Shown here: positions 21,752 to 33,454 of the stretch, in pieces
Numbering within the stretch: the stretch's first letter is position 1
Layout of the letters: the number at the start of each line of letters is the position of its first letter
NCBI GenBank assembly: GCA_039545355.1
Contig: BCJJ01000012.1
Coordinates: forward strand, 62,001 to 126,000
Reading direction: 5' to 3'
Source of the DNA: Trichosporon coremiiforme
Lineage: Eukaryota > Basidiomycota > Tremellomycetes > Trichosporonales > Trichosporonaceae
DNA length: 64,000 bases
Position numbers and translations under genes: made by a program
The notes under the pieces: generated by a model
The model's input: the letters and a program-made list of their open reading frames with translations, nothing else
What the model was told of the DNA's origin: nothing
Databases searched by the model: none

Positions 21752-22513
21752 GGTGGCTGAAGTGTGTCGGGGGGAGGGAGGACGAGGAGGATGGAGAAGA
21801 GTAGGGAAAAGGAGCGTGGAAAGGGTGTGATGGGGTTGCCAAAAGGTGTGGATGTGGGTGGTGGGAGTGTGGGTGGAAGTCGAAGCGACGGAGCGCAGCG
21901 TGCAAACGACGAGCCGGGTCGGCTTGGGAGGCTCCTATTACCCGGTCGGTTGCGCGGTTGCTCGGGTGACCGAGTTCTCAGTTCGCGAGCGTTGCACGTG
22001 GGACTCTCGTGGACCTAGAGCAAAGTAAAACAGGGTGACGCAGATAAAGAGTCGGACGCGATTGACTTCTCTTCCGTCCGGCGTGCGGCCCCTGGAACGG
22101 CTGATGGGTGCCCTGGGAGTGCGTGCCTGTCTGAGGGCGGTTGCCTTTCAGGTGACATGACGATGGCAGGAACACAACAACAACATTCGTCCACTCAAGC
22201 TCAGTACGCACAACACTACACTCAACATACGACCATACATAACCTTAGTCCTCCCACAGCACCCATTCCTCACCACCACCGCACACATCTCTCCGTTCCT
22301 CTTGACAGCTTGTCCGGTACAACCTATCTCACCGATACCTTCAACCCGCATCGCTCTCCTCTCCGCGAGGCGAATGCTTGCGACGACCACGGCGCTTCCC
22401 CTGCGCCCCTAGGCCTTCCGACATCTCACACATAAACACCCACAGCCCTTCCGCAACCTCTTTCTCTCAACTCTTCCCCATCACCCGCCTCCTGCACAAC
22501 ACCACCACACACC
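21752..22513. other. Divergent promoter region, 762 bp
   Basis: Between PEX11 (minus) and kinesin-8 (plus). CA- and CT-rich toward the kinesin start (leader). No gene seen. Confidence 0.6.
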
Positions 22514-25500
22514 ATGGCGTACCTCGCTGACGAGAATGCCATGCGCATTTGTGGTGCGTCTACACTGCCACTTGGTCGCTTATTCGTGCGCTGACGTCCC
22601 TAGTTCGACCAAGACCTTGGCACCCGGAGAAAGAAGCCCCGTTTCTTGCGCAGCACGTTGACATGCCCTTCTTCCTCGGAGAGGGCAACTTTGCGCAACC
22701 CAAGAAACCCCCAACGAACGGCTCGCTGCGCGAGATCGTCGGTGAGTCCTTGTTTCGAAGGCTGGTCTGTGCATGGATCCGTGCTGATGCAAACACTCAG
22801 AGGTCATCGACAACCGTCAGCTCGACTTTGACAAGCCGCCGCCAGGCGGACTGTCTAAGAAGGGAGAGGTCGGCGCCAAACGCTACAAAAACCGAAGGTG
22901 GGTTCATCGTCACGCTTGACCTAACGCGACAGATACGTCTTCGACCATGTGTTCAAGATGGCTGCGTCCCAGGAGGAGGTGTACGAGAACACAGCGAAGC
23001 CTCTCCTTGAAGGTGTCCTGAAGGGCTTCAACGCGACTGTCTTTGCTTATGGAGTGAGCTGAACGGTCATTGACTCAAGCTAACCGCAGGCCACCGGGTG
23101 CGGTAAAACACACACGATCTCTGGCAACGAGAACGACCCCGGAATCATCGTTCGAACCATGCGCGACCTGTTCACGATGATCGAGGAGACCAAGGACAGG
23201 TTTGAGACGCGTGTCGAGCTTTCCATGGTCGAGATTTACAACGAAACGATCCGCGACCTCCTTAGCGACGGCTTCCCGGCGATGCCTGTCCACGGTTTGA
23301 AACTCATGGAGAACGAGAAGGAGCGAGTCACGATCGCCAACGTTACAATCAAGGCGCCCACCACCGCGGACGAAGTCATGGATCTTGTCATGTTAGGCAA
23401 CGAGCGACGAAGCACCTCGTTCACAGCTGCCAACAGCCAGTCTTCGCGATCCCACGCCGTCCTCCAGATCAACGTTACGCGCAGTGCGCGGCGAGCCGAC
23501 GTTGACTTTGAGCGGGAAGAGATCAGCTTGGACACCAACTCAGCCACACTGTCGATCGTTGACCTTGCCGGAAGTGAACGTGCGTCTGCGACGCACAACA
23601 TGGGCGCACGCATGAAGGAAGGAGCGAAGATCAACCAGTCTCTGCTCGCCCTCAGCAGCTGTATCGGTGCACTCTGTCTTGCCCAGCGTCGAGGCTCGCG
23701 ACCGCACGTGCCATACCGCAATTCCAAGCTCACTCGACTTCTCAAGTTCTCGCTCGGTGGCAACTGCCGCACTGTCATGATCGTCTGTGTGTCGCCCAGT
23801 TCGCGCGACATTGAGGACACAAGCAACACGCTAACCTGGGCGAACAAGGCGAAGGACGTCAAGACGACAGTGTCGCGCAATGTCGGCGGTCACCAGGTTT
23901 CGGCTCGTCAGTACCTCGAGAAGATTGCCGAGTACTCGGAGCGTATCAAGCTGCTCGAGGCGCAGCTGGAGAAGCGCGATGCCGAGCTAAACGGCGTGCG
24001 CAAGGTCAAGCAGAACGAGGCGCAGCAGCGTATCCGCGACGCCGTGCGCGTCATCACGGACCGCATTGAGACCGACATTGCCGCTATCAAGGATGGCGCC
24101 GAGCACCGTGCGCTTTGGGATATCGCTGATCTCGGTCTCACCTACATGGGCAACCGCAAGGACGAGATCGACGTCGACGAGGCTTCCATGGACCCCGAGG
24201 CGGAGAAGGCGCAGTGTCAAAAGGTCATCAACCAGTACAAGAACGCCTACGTTGAGAACCGGAATGTCCAAGCCAAGGTCCGCCGTGAGCACGAACTGGC
24301 GACCGGCATCGAGGCGCAGATCCAGCAGACCGAAACGAGAACGTTCTCTGGCCTCGACGACGTCAACATCCGCAACCTGCACCTTGAGCTTGCTGCGCAG
24401 CGCCACCGCATCGCCGACGCTGTGTCAGATGCCCGCCAGCGCGGGTATCGCACATCTGCCGCTCGCCTGCAGGACATTCTCGCGCGCTGCATCATCGCGC
24501 TCTCGCGTCAGGATACGATGATCCGCCGCAACAAGAGCGACATCGGCGCCCTCCTGACTGCCACAGCAGCGCAGCAGCCCGATCTCCTGGCACAGATTGC
24601 TCGCCGCATCACCGGCGCCGCCGACATCAGCAGCAATGAGCTGCGAGCCATTGTTGACTCGATCGGCACTATGGACAGCCTCCCACCCCAGTCTCCCGTC
24701 AAGCCTGTCGTGCCTCCTGTTCTTGCCGCTCTCCGCTCGCCGGACAGCTCATTCAGCAGTCTGTCGCCTGGCTCGCCCCGTGCCAAGCGTCTGTCGAAGG
24801 GACATGTCGCAGGTAAGCTGAACTCGCCTCGCAAGTCTGCACCGCGCGCACTGCGTCGAACATCGCTCGGCCCCACGACAAAGCCGGCACGGACAGCGCG
24901 CTTTGCCGACGAGATGGACCTCGAGACCGTGCACCACTTCACTCAACACGGCAACGATACCTCCAATAGCATGGAGGTCCTCGACGATTCGGGAGACTGG
25001 GAGGAGATCTCCGAAACGGTGAAGCCGATCCCAGCGAGCAGGTTGCGTGTCTGCTCGACCCCGGCTCCGTTCACGGTCAGCGAAGAGGCACCAGCCCCTC
25101 CCCCCCCAACATCTACGCCTGCTCTCGCACCCATGCCTGCGCCGGCAGCGAAGCCTTCCCCATCGCGACCGCCCTCCTCTGCTTCTAACAACGAGCCGAA
25201 GGCGTCCCCGATGTCCGATTCGATCCCGGAGTGGAAGAAGAACCGCATGCTTCTCGGCAAGTCGTCCATGAGCAGCCTGAACGGCGGCGGGCCGCCATCC
25301 TCCCCCAACACATCTGTACAGGACGGGTCTCCGATGAACCGCTCCATGGCTGGATTAGGCTTAGGTCGCCCCGTGCGCCGCCCGGGTGCGCCTCTCGGCG
25401 AGCTGAAGCAGTTACCTAGTTTACGAGCTTCGGTGGCGTCGCGGCTGATGGAGCCGACTGCGTCGTCAGCGGCCCGTAACAAGGGAGCTACGGAGACGCC

Positions 25501-25813
25501 TTCCCCTGCCCCTGCGCCGGAGAGCAGGCGCATGAGCATGAGTGTGCGCAACGAACGGAAGAAGCTGCACAAGGCGGCCCCTTACGGTCGCAAGGTCAGC
25601 CTGATCCCCTCACCCGTCAACTCGCCCGGCACGTCGCCACGCGGCTCGCTCACGGGCAACGCAGGCAACAACAAGAAGAGCCCGCCCAAGAACAAGACGG
25701 CAATGACACTCAGCCTCGGTCCTGGTGCCGCTACCGCCGGCCTGAGGAAGAGGCCGAGCATGGTCCTAGGCGCGAGCCAAATGGGAAACACGTCCCTCCC
25801 GCCCTGGAAGTAG
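22514..25813 (+). CDS. KIP3: Kinesin-8 motor (Kip3/Klp5/Klp6 type)
   Basis: Exons 22514-22553, 22604-22741, 22801-22897, 22933-23053 and 23090-25813 give 1039 residues. The motor domain is N-terminal: VRPRPWHP, FDHVFKMAASQEEVYENTAKPLLEGVLKGFNATVFAYG, P-loop GATGCGKT (about residues 132-139, the kinesin-8 variant of GQTGSGKT), switch I NSQSSRSH, switch II DLAGSE and LTRLLKFSLGGNCRTVMI. A neck and coiled-coil region (about 395-590) is Glu, Arg and Gln-rich; the remaining ~400 residues are disordered with many SP sites and basic clusters, typical of tail regions that bind microtubules. Kinesin-8 motors walk to plus ends and control microtubule length and spindle size. Assignment to kinesin-8 rests on the P-loop and overall layout. 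Confidence 0.9.
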
Positions 25814-25893
25814 ATTGTACTATAGTGTGACATGATAGATATGATATATACGCGAGCTGTGGCGCAGCGAGCAGTGAGTAATGGACTCTGTGC

Positions 25894-27346
25894 ATGGACG
25901 ACGAGCAGCGAAAGTACAGCGGACGAGAATGGTTGGAATTTGCCACCCACGCGCCAGAAAGGGTTAGCCGTGTTTCGGCCAGGCCTGGCGGGGCCGATTT
26001 GTTTACACGCGTTTCATCGCGACTTGCTTCCTTTCTCACCGTCCTCTTTGTCTTCCTCCTTCTTCCTTCCAGCCTACTACGCTCGCTACCAACAAAGACG
26101 ACCGAAGGACGCGATGAGCGCGATGAGCTTCGCCCCCCGCCGGCCATACATCCTCCTCGCCCCGGCGGCGCTGGACCTGCTCCTCCTGACGCAGCCTGGC
26201 CCACATACCTTCGATTACTCTGCCTCGCGCGCGCCAGTGTGCTGATTGGGCTGACTTTTGCGGCACGATGGCGGAAACGCACACTCTCACTCGTCGTGCC
26301 TCTCGCTAGCGTGCTGGCTTGTGTCTGGGAGAGCTGCAAGAGCACGCTGTACAAGTATCCCGGCGCGCCGGGCGGCGGTGATGGAGATGGAGGAGGGAAG
26401 GGAGACTGGGACGAGTGGTATGGGCCCGAGGCGAGCGCGACTTACTTGGCTGAGGTGAGCTTAGATGTTCGTGCGCGTAGCTGATGAGACAGACCTGCGT
26501 TCTGGCTCTAGGAGAGATCGTGAGTATCGCGCATTGCAAGACAGCCCTTCCTTCTGTGCTCAGCTTTGAGTTCCCTCTTGATGGGGCTAACCCCAGCTTC
26601 TATACACGCTCCTGCTCCGCTTGACGCCCCACTTCCCTCCTCCGCGCCCACCGCAGCACCGGCTCCCGCACAGTCCCCAGACCCCGTCGCCCTTACCCGC
26701 CGACCGGGGCTTCCTCTTTGGCTCCCTCCGCTCCGCAGCAGCGTTACGCAAGCCCTCGCCTCTCGGTCCGGGACGGTCCTGCTCCACCCCCGCGCCTCCC
26801 TCTGCTCTGCGCTCCTCGGAACCACGTGCGACACTCGGCGAGAACTTGGCGCCGAGTGCTTCGTCCGCGTCGCTGTCCTCCGTCTCCGAGGCTGGGTCGT
26901 TAGGCACCTCTCCCTCGCCCGTGACCGGTCCCAGCCCCGAGCGCTTATCGCCCCACTCCCAGCGCGTAGTTAGTGGCTCCTCGTCTGGCTCGGCAGCCGG
27001 ACGCGCAAAGGAGATCCGCGACGAGGACGAGCAGGCCGACCTAGTGGGACCGCTGCGCGTCTCCCCGCACACGCTGTACGCCGACCTGCCCCCACACACA
27101 ACCGTGGACATCGAAGCTGGAGCCTACGATGACGGGTACGAGAGCAGCAACTCGGAGAGTAGCATCATCGACATGCCCCGCCGTCGTGTGGCTCCGTTGG
27201 ACGCGGAGAGTATCGGCGAAGTGGCGGAGAACGCTTCAGCCAGCGTGATCAGTGTCGTGGCCGGCATCGGGGGCATTGTGAGGCGCAGTGCAAGCAGAGG
27301 CCTGTTAGGGACGAGTCCGGGATACGGCACTTTTGACCAGTCTTGA
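25894..27346 (+). CDS. Multi-pass membrane protein with disordered C-terminus, start uncertain
   Basis: The supported parts are an exon ending at 26454, a 27 nt exon 26493-26519 (TCVLALGEI) and an exon 26597-27346. With the ATG at 25894 the product has 445 residues. Hydrophobic helices include YLRLLCLARASVLIGLTF, TLSLVVPLASVLACVW and ATYLAETCVLALGEILLYTLLLRL; the last ~220 residues are Pro/Ser-rich, then acidic. The N-terminus is unclear. The 25894 start is only 80 bp after the kinesin stop, while a second frame starting at 26114 (MSAMSFAPRRPY, then ILLAPAALDLLLL) follows a CT-rich leader and has better G/C-ending codons, but needs a frame change near 26200-26240 that I cannot explain by a good intron. 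Family not recognised. Confidence 0.5.
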
Positions 27347-27504
27347 GGACGAAATTACGATTAAGACGACGACGATGACGACTTTATGACCATAGGGATG
27401 ACTTCTACGCTCTGCATTTTTAATGACTACATGCGCGGCTGGCTACTTTATGAAACAGACCGGAATCCTCTACTAACGCCCTCCTCAGCTCGCCAGCTCG
27501 CCGC

Positions 27505-28979
27505 TTACTCCTTCGGGATAGCTCCCAGCTCGTACAGGTACGAGCCGAGGAGCTTGGTGCCGTTGATGTAGTTGCTAGTGTCGATCTTCTCGTTGGTCGA
27601 GTGGGCGCCGTCGTCACCGCGTCCAACAGGCAGGAGGAGGATGTTGATGCCAAGCTCATTGGCAAAGTCGAGCGTGACGGGGATGCTTCCTCCCTCGCGG
27701 GTGTAGTCGGGCTCCTGGCCGTAGACCTCCTGAGTGGCCTTGTGGGCCGCGCGGTACGAGTAGTGGTTGGGGTCGGCGATCCAGGGCTCGCCGCCGTGGT
27801 TGGAGATGACGCGGAGACGGTTCTTGGAGCCGAGCTTCTTGAATTCGGCCTGGAGGTAGTCCTCGACGAGCTTGTTCGTCTCGTCGACGGTGAGGTTGGG
27901 CACGAGACGGATCGAGAACTTGCCCTTGACGCTGCAGGGGATGACAGTCTTGGAGCCGGGGGCGTAGAACGCGCCCTCGATGCCGTGCAGCGAGAGCGAG
28001 GGGTTGCGCATGCGGCCCATGAGCGTCTTGACCCTGTCGTCCGTCAGGGTCTGGTCGCCGCCGACGGCGCCCTGGATGTCGCTGATGGCAAAGTGGATCT
28101 TCTCAAACTTGCTCTGCTCGTCGGCCGTCACGGGCGCGATCAGCTCCTTGATGCCCGGGACGAGGATCTCGCCCTGCGGCGTCACGAGCTTGCTCATCAG
28201 CGCGATGAGGTCGGTCATCGGCTCGTGGATCGTGCCGCCGAACACGCCCGAGTGCAGGTCACGGTCCGGGCCGTCAACGCACACCTCGAAGTAGCAGATA
28301 CCGCGCAGGCCGTAGGTGAGGCAGGGCGTCTTGGTGTCGAGCCAGTAGTTGTCCGAGATACACATGCAGTCCTGGTTGGCGAAGAAGCCGTCCTTCTCCT
28401 TGTGGATGAACTCGGCGAGACCCTCCGAGCCGCTCTCCTCCATGCCCTCAAAGACCATCTTGAGGTTGACGGGGAGCTCGAGGCCGAGCTTCTTGTGCGC
28501 GTCCAGCACGTTCAGCCACGCCATGACGGGGCCCTTGTCGTCGGTCGCGCCGCGGCCGTACAGGCGGCCAGATCCGGAGGGGTCGGGAGTGAGGGTGAAC
28601 GGCTCGTAGTCCCAGCCGTCCTCCTTGAGCGCGGGCTGGACGTCGTAGTGGCCGTAGATCAGGAGGTTCTTCTTCTTGGGGTCGTTGCCAATCTGGCCAA
28701 TGACGACGGGCGGGAGAGCGACCTTCTCGCCGTCAATCTCGTGCTCGCCGATCGGGCACTTCTTGACCTCGACGCCGAGGTTAGTGAGCTCTTTCACGAG
28801 GAAGTCGGCCATGTTCTCGACATCCTTGACGTACTGCAGGTTGCCCGAGACCCTGGGCGTCAGCGACCCGCCCTATCTGTAGCTACTCACGAAGGGATCT
28901 CGACGGCAGACTTGAGACGCTGGATGAAGTCGTCCTGGTGCTCGTCGACGTACTTGAGGAAGTCGGGGTTGGCTGCCAT
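27505..28979 (-). CDS. DUG1: Cys-Gly metallodipeptidase Dug1 (CNDP2-like, M20 family)
   Basis: Exons 28979-28891 and 28852-27505 give 478 residues, near the yeast length (481). The start MAANPDFLKYVDEHQDDFIQRLKSAVEIPSVSG fits the family's N-terminus. Metal ligands and catalytic residues are visible: GHYDVQP (His ~98, Asp ~100), GRGATDDKGP, the EGMEESGSEG pair of glutamates, DLHSGVFGG, and the late GRGDDGAHSTNEKI histidine. The enzyme cleaves Cys-Gly and other dipeptides in the cytosol, the last step of glutathione breakdown by the Dug pathway. The 38 nt intron has a GTGAGT donor and a CTGAC branch site. A closely related M20 dipeptidase other than Dug1 cannot be excluded. Confidence 0.92.
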
Positions 28980-30204
28980 CGTTGCTAGCTTCAGTGGCGA
29001 AGGGGGTAAATGGATTAGAGAGAGTGTAAAAAGAGAGCAAAGGGACCGACGGACAGCGCGAGATGAGCACGGTGGTAACGGACACGCAGTGACTGGCTGG
29101 TTACACCGTTACCGCATGGGCGATAGGGGCCGACACGTGACGTCGCACCCGTCCATTGCGGGGTCTCCGCCGGCCTCATGCGACGTCGGCACGGAGCTTG
29201 CCAAGAGCCGCATCGGATGGCAGAGCAGGAATAGCATGCATACCCATTGAGGAGAGGAATGTGCAAGCATGCGTCTTTGTGTGATAGCGAACAGTGGGCT
29301 GACCGCAGACTGGGCCGGGATGTCTGGCCGCTGGTTGCGGTGTCGTGTGGAGGACGGCCCCTGACGCCATCGGTGGCTGAGCTCGTCGGTGACCACCGGC
29401 GACTGACCCGGAGTGGCGCTCCGTCTGTCTTCGTCAACCTTGTCGTCTTACCAGATACCTTTATGACTCTGCAAAGCTATGCAGAGATATAGTGTGAGCA
29501 GGGCGTAGCGTCTATTGAGCGAGCGACTCTTCAAGACGCATGTATTGAGGCAGAAAATGCTATAGAGTGGCAAGTGCGAGTGCGCCATTTCGTGCGGCAG
29601 CGTCGTTGACGAGCCGGCAAAGAGTGGGCGACATGAGCACCCGAAATGCACTAGACGTTCGACAACGACCGGAGCCCTGCGCTACGATGATCCAGGTGCG
29701 AGGCTAGAATCGTTATCTCACGCACGGCCCAGCGATCCGGCTTTGAGTCCCAGATCCTGCTCGGCTCACTGTTCAGAGAGCTGCGATAGCGCAGGGCAAC
29801 GCGACATTAGCGCTAAGCAAGTACTCTACAAACGGTGCCGATGTGCTGGGCCATGAAGCGTCAGAGCCGGTACCTGGTGCGAGACCTGCGACGCGACTGA
29901 TTTCGTGCTGCGGCACCAAAGAGCGTGAGGACATCGTTATGACATGACCTTCCTCGCCACCGGCACTGGCGCTGCTGCGTCTTCCCCCTCAGCGTCCACG
30001 CACCGCGCTCTCCACATAAACAGATCTTCTTGATCGTCTTCTCGTCTTCTTTCTTCTCCTCAAGACGGTTGCACCTAATTCACCTCCCCATCCACGAGAC
30101 CGCATCCCGCTCCGTCCACCCCTTCCTAGTAGAGTGCTGCTTCCACCTTTCCACTAATTCACACTCCCATTCTTGTCCCGCCTTTCTTGAGTCAAGCGCA
30201 CATC
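28980..30204. other. Intergenic divergent region, 1.2 kb
   Basis: Promoters of DUG1 (minus) and the RING-RRM gene (plus). The last 200 bp are CT-rich. No gene or tRNA recognised. Confidence 0.55.
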
Positions 30205-32085
30205 ATGTACCCCCAACACGGTCGCCACGTCTCGTACCAGGGCCAGCCTTCCTTCACCCTCGGGAAGGCGCCCATGATGAGGACGCACTCGACCCCGCAG
30301 GCACAGCTGCTCCAGATGCAGGCTGCGCAGGTCATCAACGGCCGCTCGACCAAGCACAACCTGCACAGGTCCACTCTGTCGCAGGGTGGCAAAGCCTTCA
30401 AGGTGAGCTCACACGGGGAAGATCAAGCTGACATCAAGCCCCGCTCCCAGGTCGAGATCGTCGGCCCCTTCAAAACTCAGGTGCACAACTTGTCCAGCAG
30501 CGAGTACTCTGGCAGCACCGAGAGCTCGCCCGAGCAGCATGTCTCGCCGGCGGCTTCCCTTCTCGCCACCCACCGCGTGGTTCAGATCAAAACTCCCGCT
30601 TTCCCCCCCAAGACACCCACTCGCAAGGGCCCCGTCCCTTCGGCCCACCCCCTCGAATCGCCGGCCAACGCCACCGACTGGGTCGCCTACTCTGCCCCCA
30701 TCCCCGAGCTCGACGACATTGATCTCGACATGGGTGACCAGAGCTTCGAGAGCTACGTGACTGAATCGACTGCAAGCCGTTCTTCCACCCCCGACACCAT
30801 GATCGAGCGCACGCTCGATACCGAAAATGGGTCAGCTTCTTCGTCTACCGAGAGTGATGATGAACAGGCGAGTCGTTGTCAGTTTCCAAGCAACTGACTC
30901 CAGCCCTCTAAACTCGTAGAGACCAAGCGCTTGCTCATGCAGAGCACCGTCGATACCCCGGAGTTCACGCCCGCCGCCTCGCCGATTCCCATCCTAGTAC
31001 CTCTTCCGATTCCCTTCTCCCCTGAGAGCAAGAAGGTCGTCGAGATCTCCCTTGAGCCTGCAAACGTCGCGCCCCCTGCGTTCACTTGCGACGCTTGTGG
31101 CGGCGAACACGCTCGCATGATGCTCTTCCAGCCTTGCGGCGACCTCGCCTGCCCCTCGTGCTTCTCGTCGAGCCTCGCCGCGGTGTCCGTCACTCAGTCG
31201 GCTGCTAGATGCCCTTGCTGTCTGACTGAGGTGAGCTCGTTTGACGCGTACAACCCCAAGGACCATGTTCCCCTGCGCCGCGTTGCTCGCCCCTCCAAGG
31301 CTCAGCAGGAGCTCGAGCCTGTGTACTGGTCCTTCGCGAACAGCCACAAAACTGTCGTCATGCGCATCGACAACGTTGCCTGGGACATTGAGCCCCACCT
31401 CGTTGAGAGCTGGCTGCCCAAGAACACGCTCCCCGTCGACCACCCCTGTCCCGTCCACATCTGCATCAATCGCAAGGACGGTCGTACCAAGGACTACCTC
31501 TACTTTGAGGCTGCGTCCCAGGACGCCGCCCGCCGCGTTCTGCAGAAGTGCCAGAACACCTTCATGCCCGGTGGCCGTGTCACGTCTGGCCGCAAGCGCC
31601 CCGTCACCGTGTCCCAGGTCTCCCACTCTGAGCTCCTTCGCGAGGTCTCCCCGACCACCAAGGCTGAGCTCACCTCGCTTCTCGAGCTGTGCGAGGCTGC
31701 GCTCTCGACTCCTCCCCCGAAGCTCCGTGTCGACTCGTCCGGTCGTGGTCGCCTGCACGCCTCGGTCGGCACCAACGGCAAGGTCCACTACCTCAAGTAC
31801 CGCCACGCCCCGTTCCACTCTCTCATGTCCCTTATGTGTGAGCTTCGCGGTGACCCTGACTCTCCCGCTTACTGGGACCTGTTCCACATTGCGTCGGGTG
31901 CGATTGCGGCGCTTGCGGCGGCGATTCGCGTCCGCCTGCACCACCCCGATGACCACACCCTCATGAAGCAGTTCAAGTCGCTGTTCAACGAATGCTTTAT
32001 TCTCGTGCAGCTGGACGCGAGTGCGATCACTCCGACTCGCCCTCGCGGCCGCACGTCGCGTCGCGGGTCGCCCAGGAAGCAGTAG
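30205..32085 (+). CDS. RING finger plus RRM protein
   Basis: Exons 30205-30402, 30451-30867 and 30904-32085 give 598 residues. Residues 1-250 are disordered (Ser, Pro, Thr, Gln). A C-x2-C zinc finger of RING type starts about residue 267 (CDAC, then CGDLACPSC, then CPCC). An RRM-like domain follows at about 350-440 (VVMRIDNVAWDIEPHLVESWLP as RNP2 region, DYLYFEAASQDAARRVLQ as RNP1 region). The C-terminal third is helical (LTSLLELCEAAL, FHSLMSLMCEL) and ends in a basic tail. This suggests an RNA-binding ubiquitin ligase, broadly reminiscent of Not4 but with the RING internal; I do not assign an orthologue. Intron 1 (48 nt) is a multiple of three without stops; intron 2 (36 nt, 30868-30903) appears to use a GC donor (GCGAGT), the only choice that keeps frame. 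Confidence 0.82.
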
Positions 32086-32500
32086 AGCAAAGATAGATTG
32101 ACTTACACATAACCCGATTTCCCCATATACCCTGGAAAAGGCTAGCTGAAGTTGTCGCCGGTCGTGTGCATGACGCACACTCGACTCGCTGTTGATTGTA
32201 ATTGCCCACATTAGAATGTTGTACAAGTTCATGTATCCAATGGTTTGTTGTGAAATGGGAGCGGAACACCGATGGTGAGTGCAGGTGAAGAATCCGGGGC
32301 GAGGACAGGCAGGTGCCGGATAACCGGAATAAAATGGGATGGTGATTGGTCGAGCTGATAACGTCAAGTCCGGTCCCACCTGGCAGTTGACCGATATGAG
32401 ACGCACATCGTCGCGCGTCCGTCACCTTTCACATCCACTCACTCAACCAAAAGCACTCCAGAACAGTGAGATAATCAGTCTCGTCACAAGCTAACTCCAG
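32086..32500. other. Intergenic, 415 bp, with a probable 5' UTR intron
   Basis: Contains the RING-RRM 3' end and the hydrolase promoter. A GTGAGA at 32466 and GCTAACTCCAG ending at 32500 could form a 35 nt 5' UTR intron whose acceptor directly abuts the ATG at 32501. Confidence 0.5.
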
Positions 32501-33454
32501 ATGTCCGCTGTCACTTGCCACGGTATGCAGCTCTGCTGGTCCAGATGCTCTAGCTAACGCCAGTCCTCGACACCACCCGCGGCTGCCCCGCTCAGGGCAT
32601 GGACATTGCCCTCCTCAAGCTTGAGGGAACCGGCGTCAACGCCAAGACGACGCAGGTCGGGTCCGGGTAAGTGTAGCGAGGCGTGCGAGCCGTGGTGATG
32701 TCGTGCATTTCTCATCTGCCTCTGCCTTCCGGAGACGTAGTTCCTCCCATCCCACGCATCTGCCCGCTCCGTCGTCCGGAGGGTGCGCACTTGGTGTGGG
32801 GACAAGGCAAGACGAGTTCGGAGAGGCAGTAGATGGAAGAAAGGCGGCGTGATTCAGACAAGCTGGGAGACAGGGATTTGTGAGCTGACGATGCAGAACG
32901 ACGGACGCCGCCGGCCGCTGCGACACGCTCACCAAGGGCCCGTCGCAGAAGGGCGTGTACAAGCTCGTCTTTGGCACGGGGGACTACTTCAAGGCGCTCA
33001 AGATGGACACCTTCTTCCCGCTTGTTGAGGTGAGTTGCACCTGAGCCGGGCGCGGGGTCGGAGGGCGAGCGCGAGATCTGCAGCCGGCATTTCCCCCACA
33101 ACTCGATGCTCCATAGCTCCCCCCCGCACTTCGCATCGTTTCGCCGCTTCCCTGCAGAGAGAGGGCTACGTGTCCTCAAGGGGACGGGCTGGTATGGGCT
33201 GATCGGAGTCACGGGGATAATGCTCACTGGGGCAAAGCGATGCACTCGCTCCAATTGCTCCGCACTCGCTTCTCTCGTGCTAATGACAGATCTCCTTCAA
33301 CCTCGCCGACGAGGACGAGGCGTACCACATCCCGCTCCTCGTGTCGCCCTTCTCCTACACGTCGTACAAGGGCCAGCACGGCGGTGCCAAGAAGAAGTGA
33401 GTGAGTAGACGTTGCGTGCCTTCAGCGCTGACGGTTAGGGAGGCCAAGCTCTAG
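32501..33454 (+). CDS. 5-hydroxyisourate hydrolase with a spliced PTS1 (AKL) C-terminus
   Basis: Exons 32501-32522, 32564-32666, 32897-33029, 33290-33396 and 33439-33454 give 126 residues. This transthyretin-fold enzyme hydrolyses 5-hydroxyisourate in urate breakdown. Visible hallmarks are the N-terminal active-site stretch [23 protein letters not shown] with the catalytic His, [44 protein letters not shown] (equivalent of the C-terminal YRGS). Exon 4 ends AA|GTGAGT. If the 42 nt intron (33397-33438, CTGAC branch, TTAG acceptor) is retained, translation stops after GGAKKK at 33400. If spliced, the end becomes KKKEAKL, a canonical type 1 peroxisomal targeting signal. Urate-pathway enzymes are often peroxisomal in fungi, so the spliced form is biologically sensible; both forms may exist. 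Confidence 0.85.

Noticed and set aside
27601..29250. 549-codon plus-strand open frame
   Set aside because: Antisense shadow of DUG1; composition rich in Val, Arg, Leu and Asp is the mirror of G/C-biased codons on the other strand.
30994..32406. 470-codon minus-strand open frame
   Set aside because: Antisense to the RING-RRM gene; no motifs.
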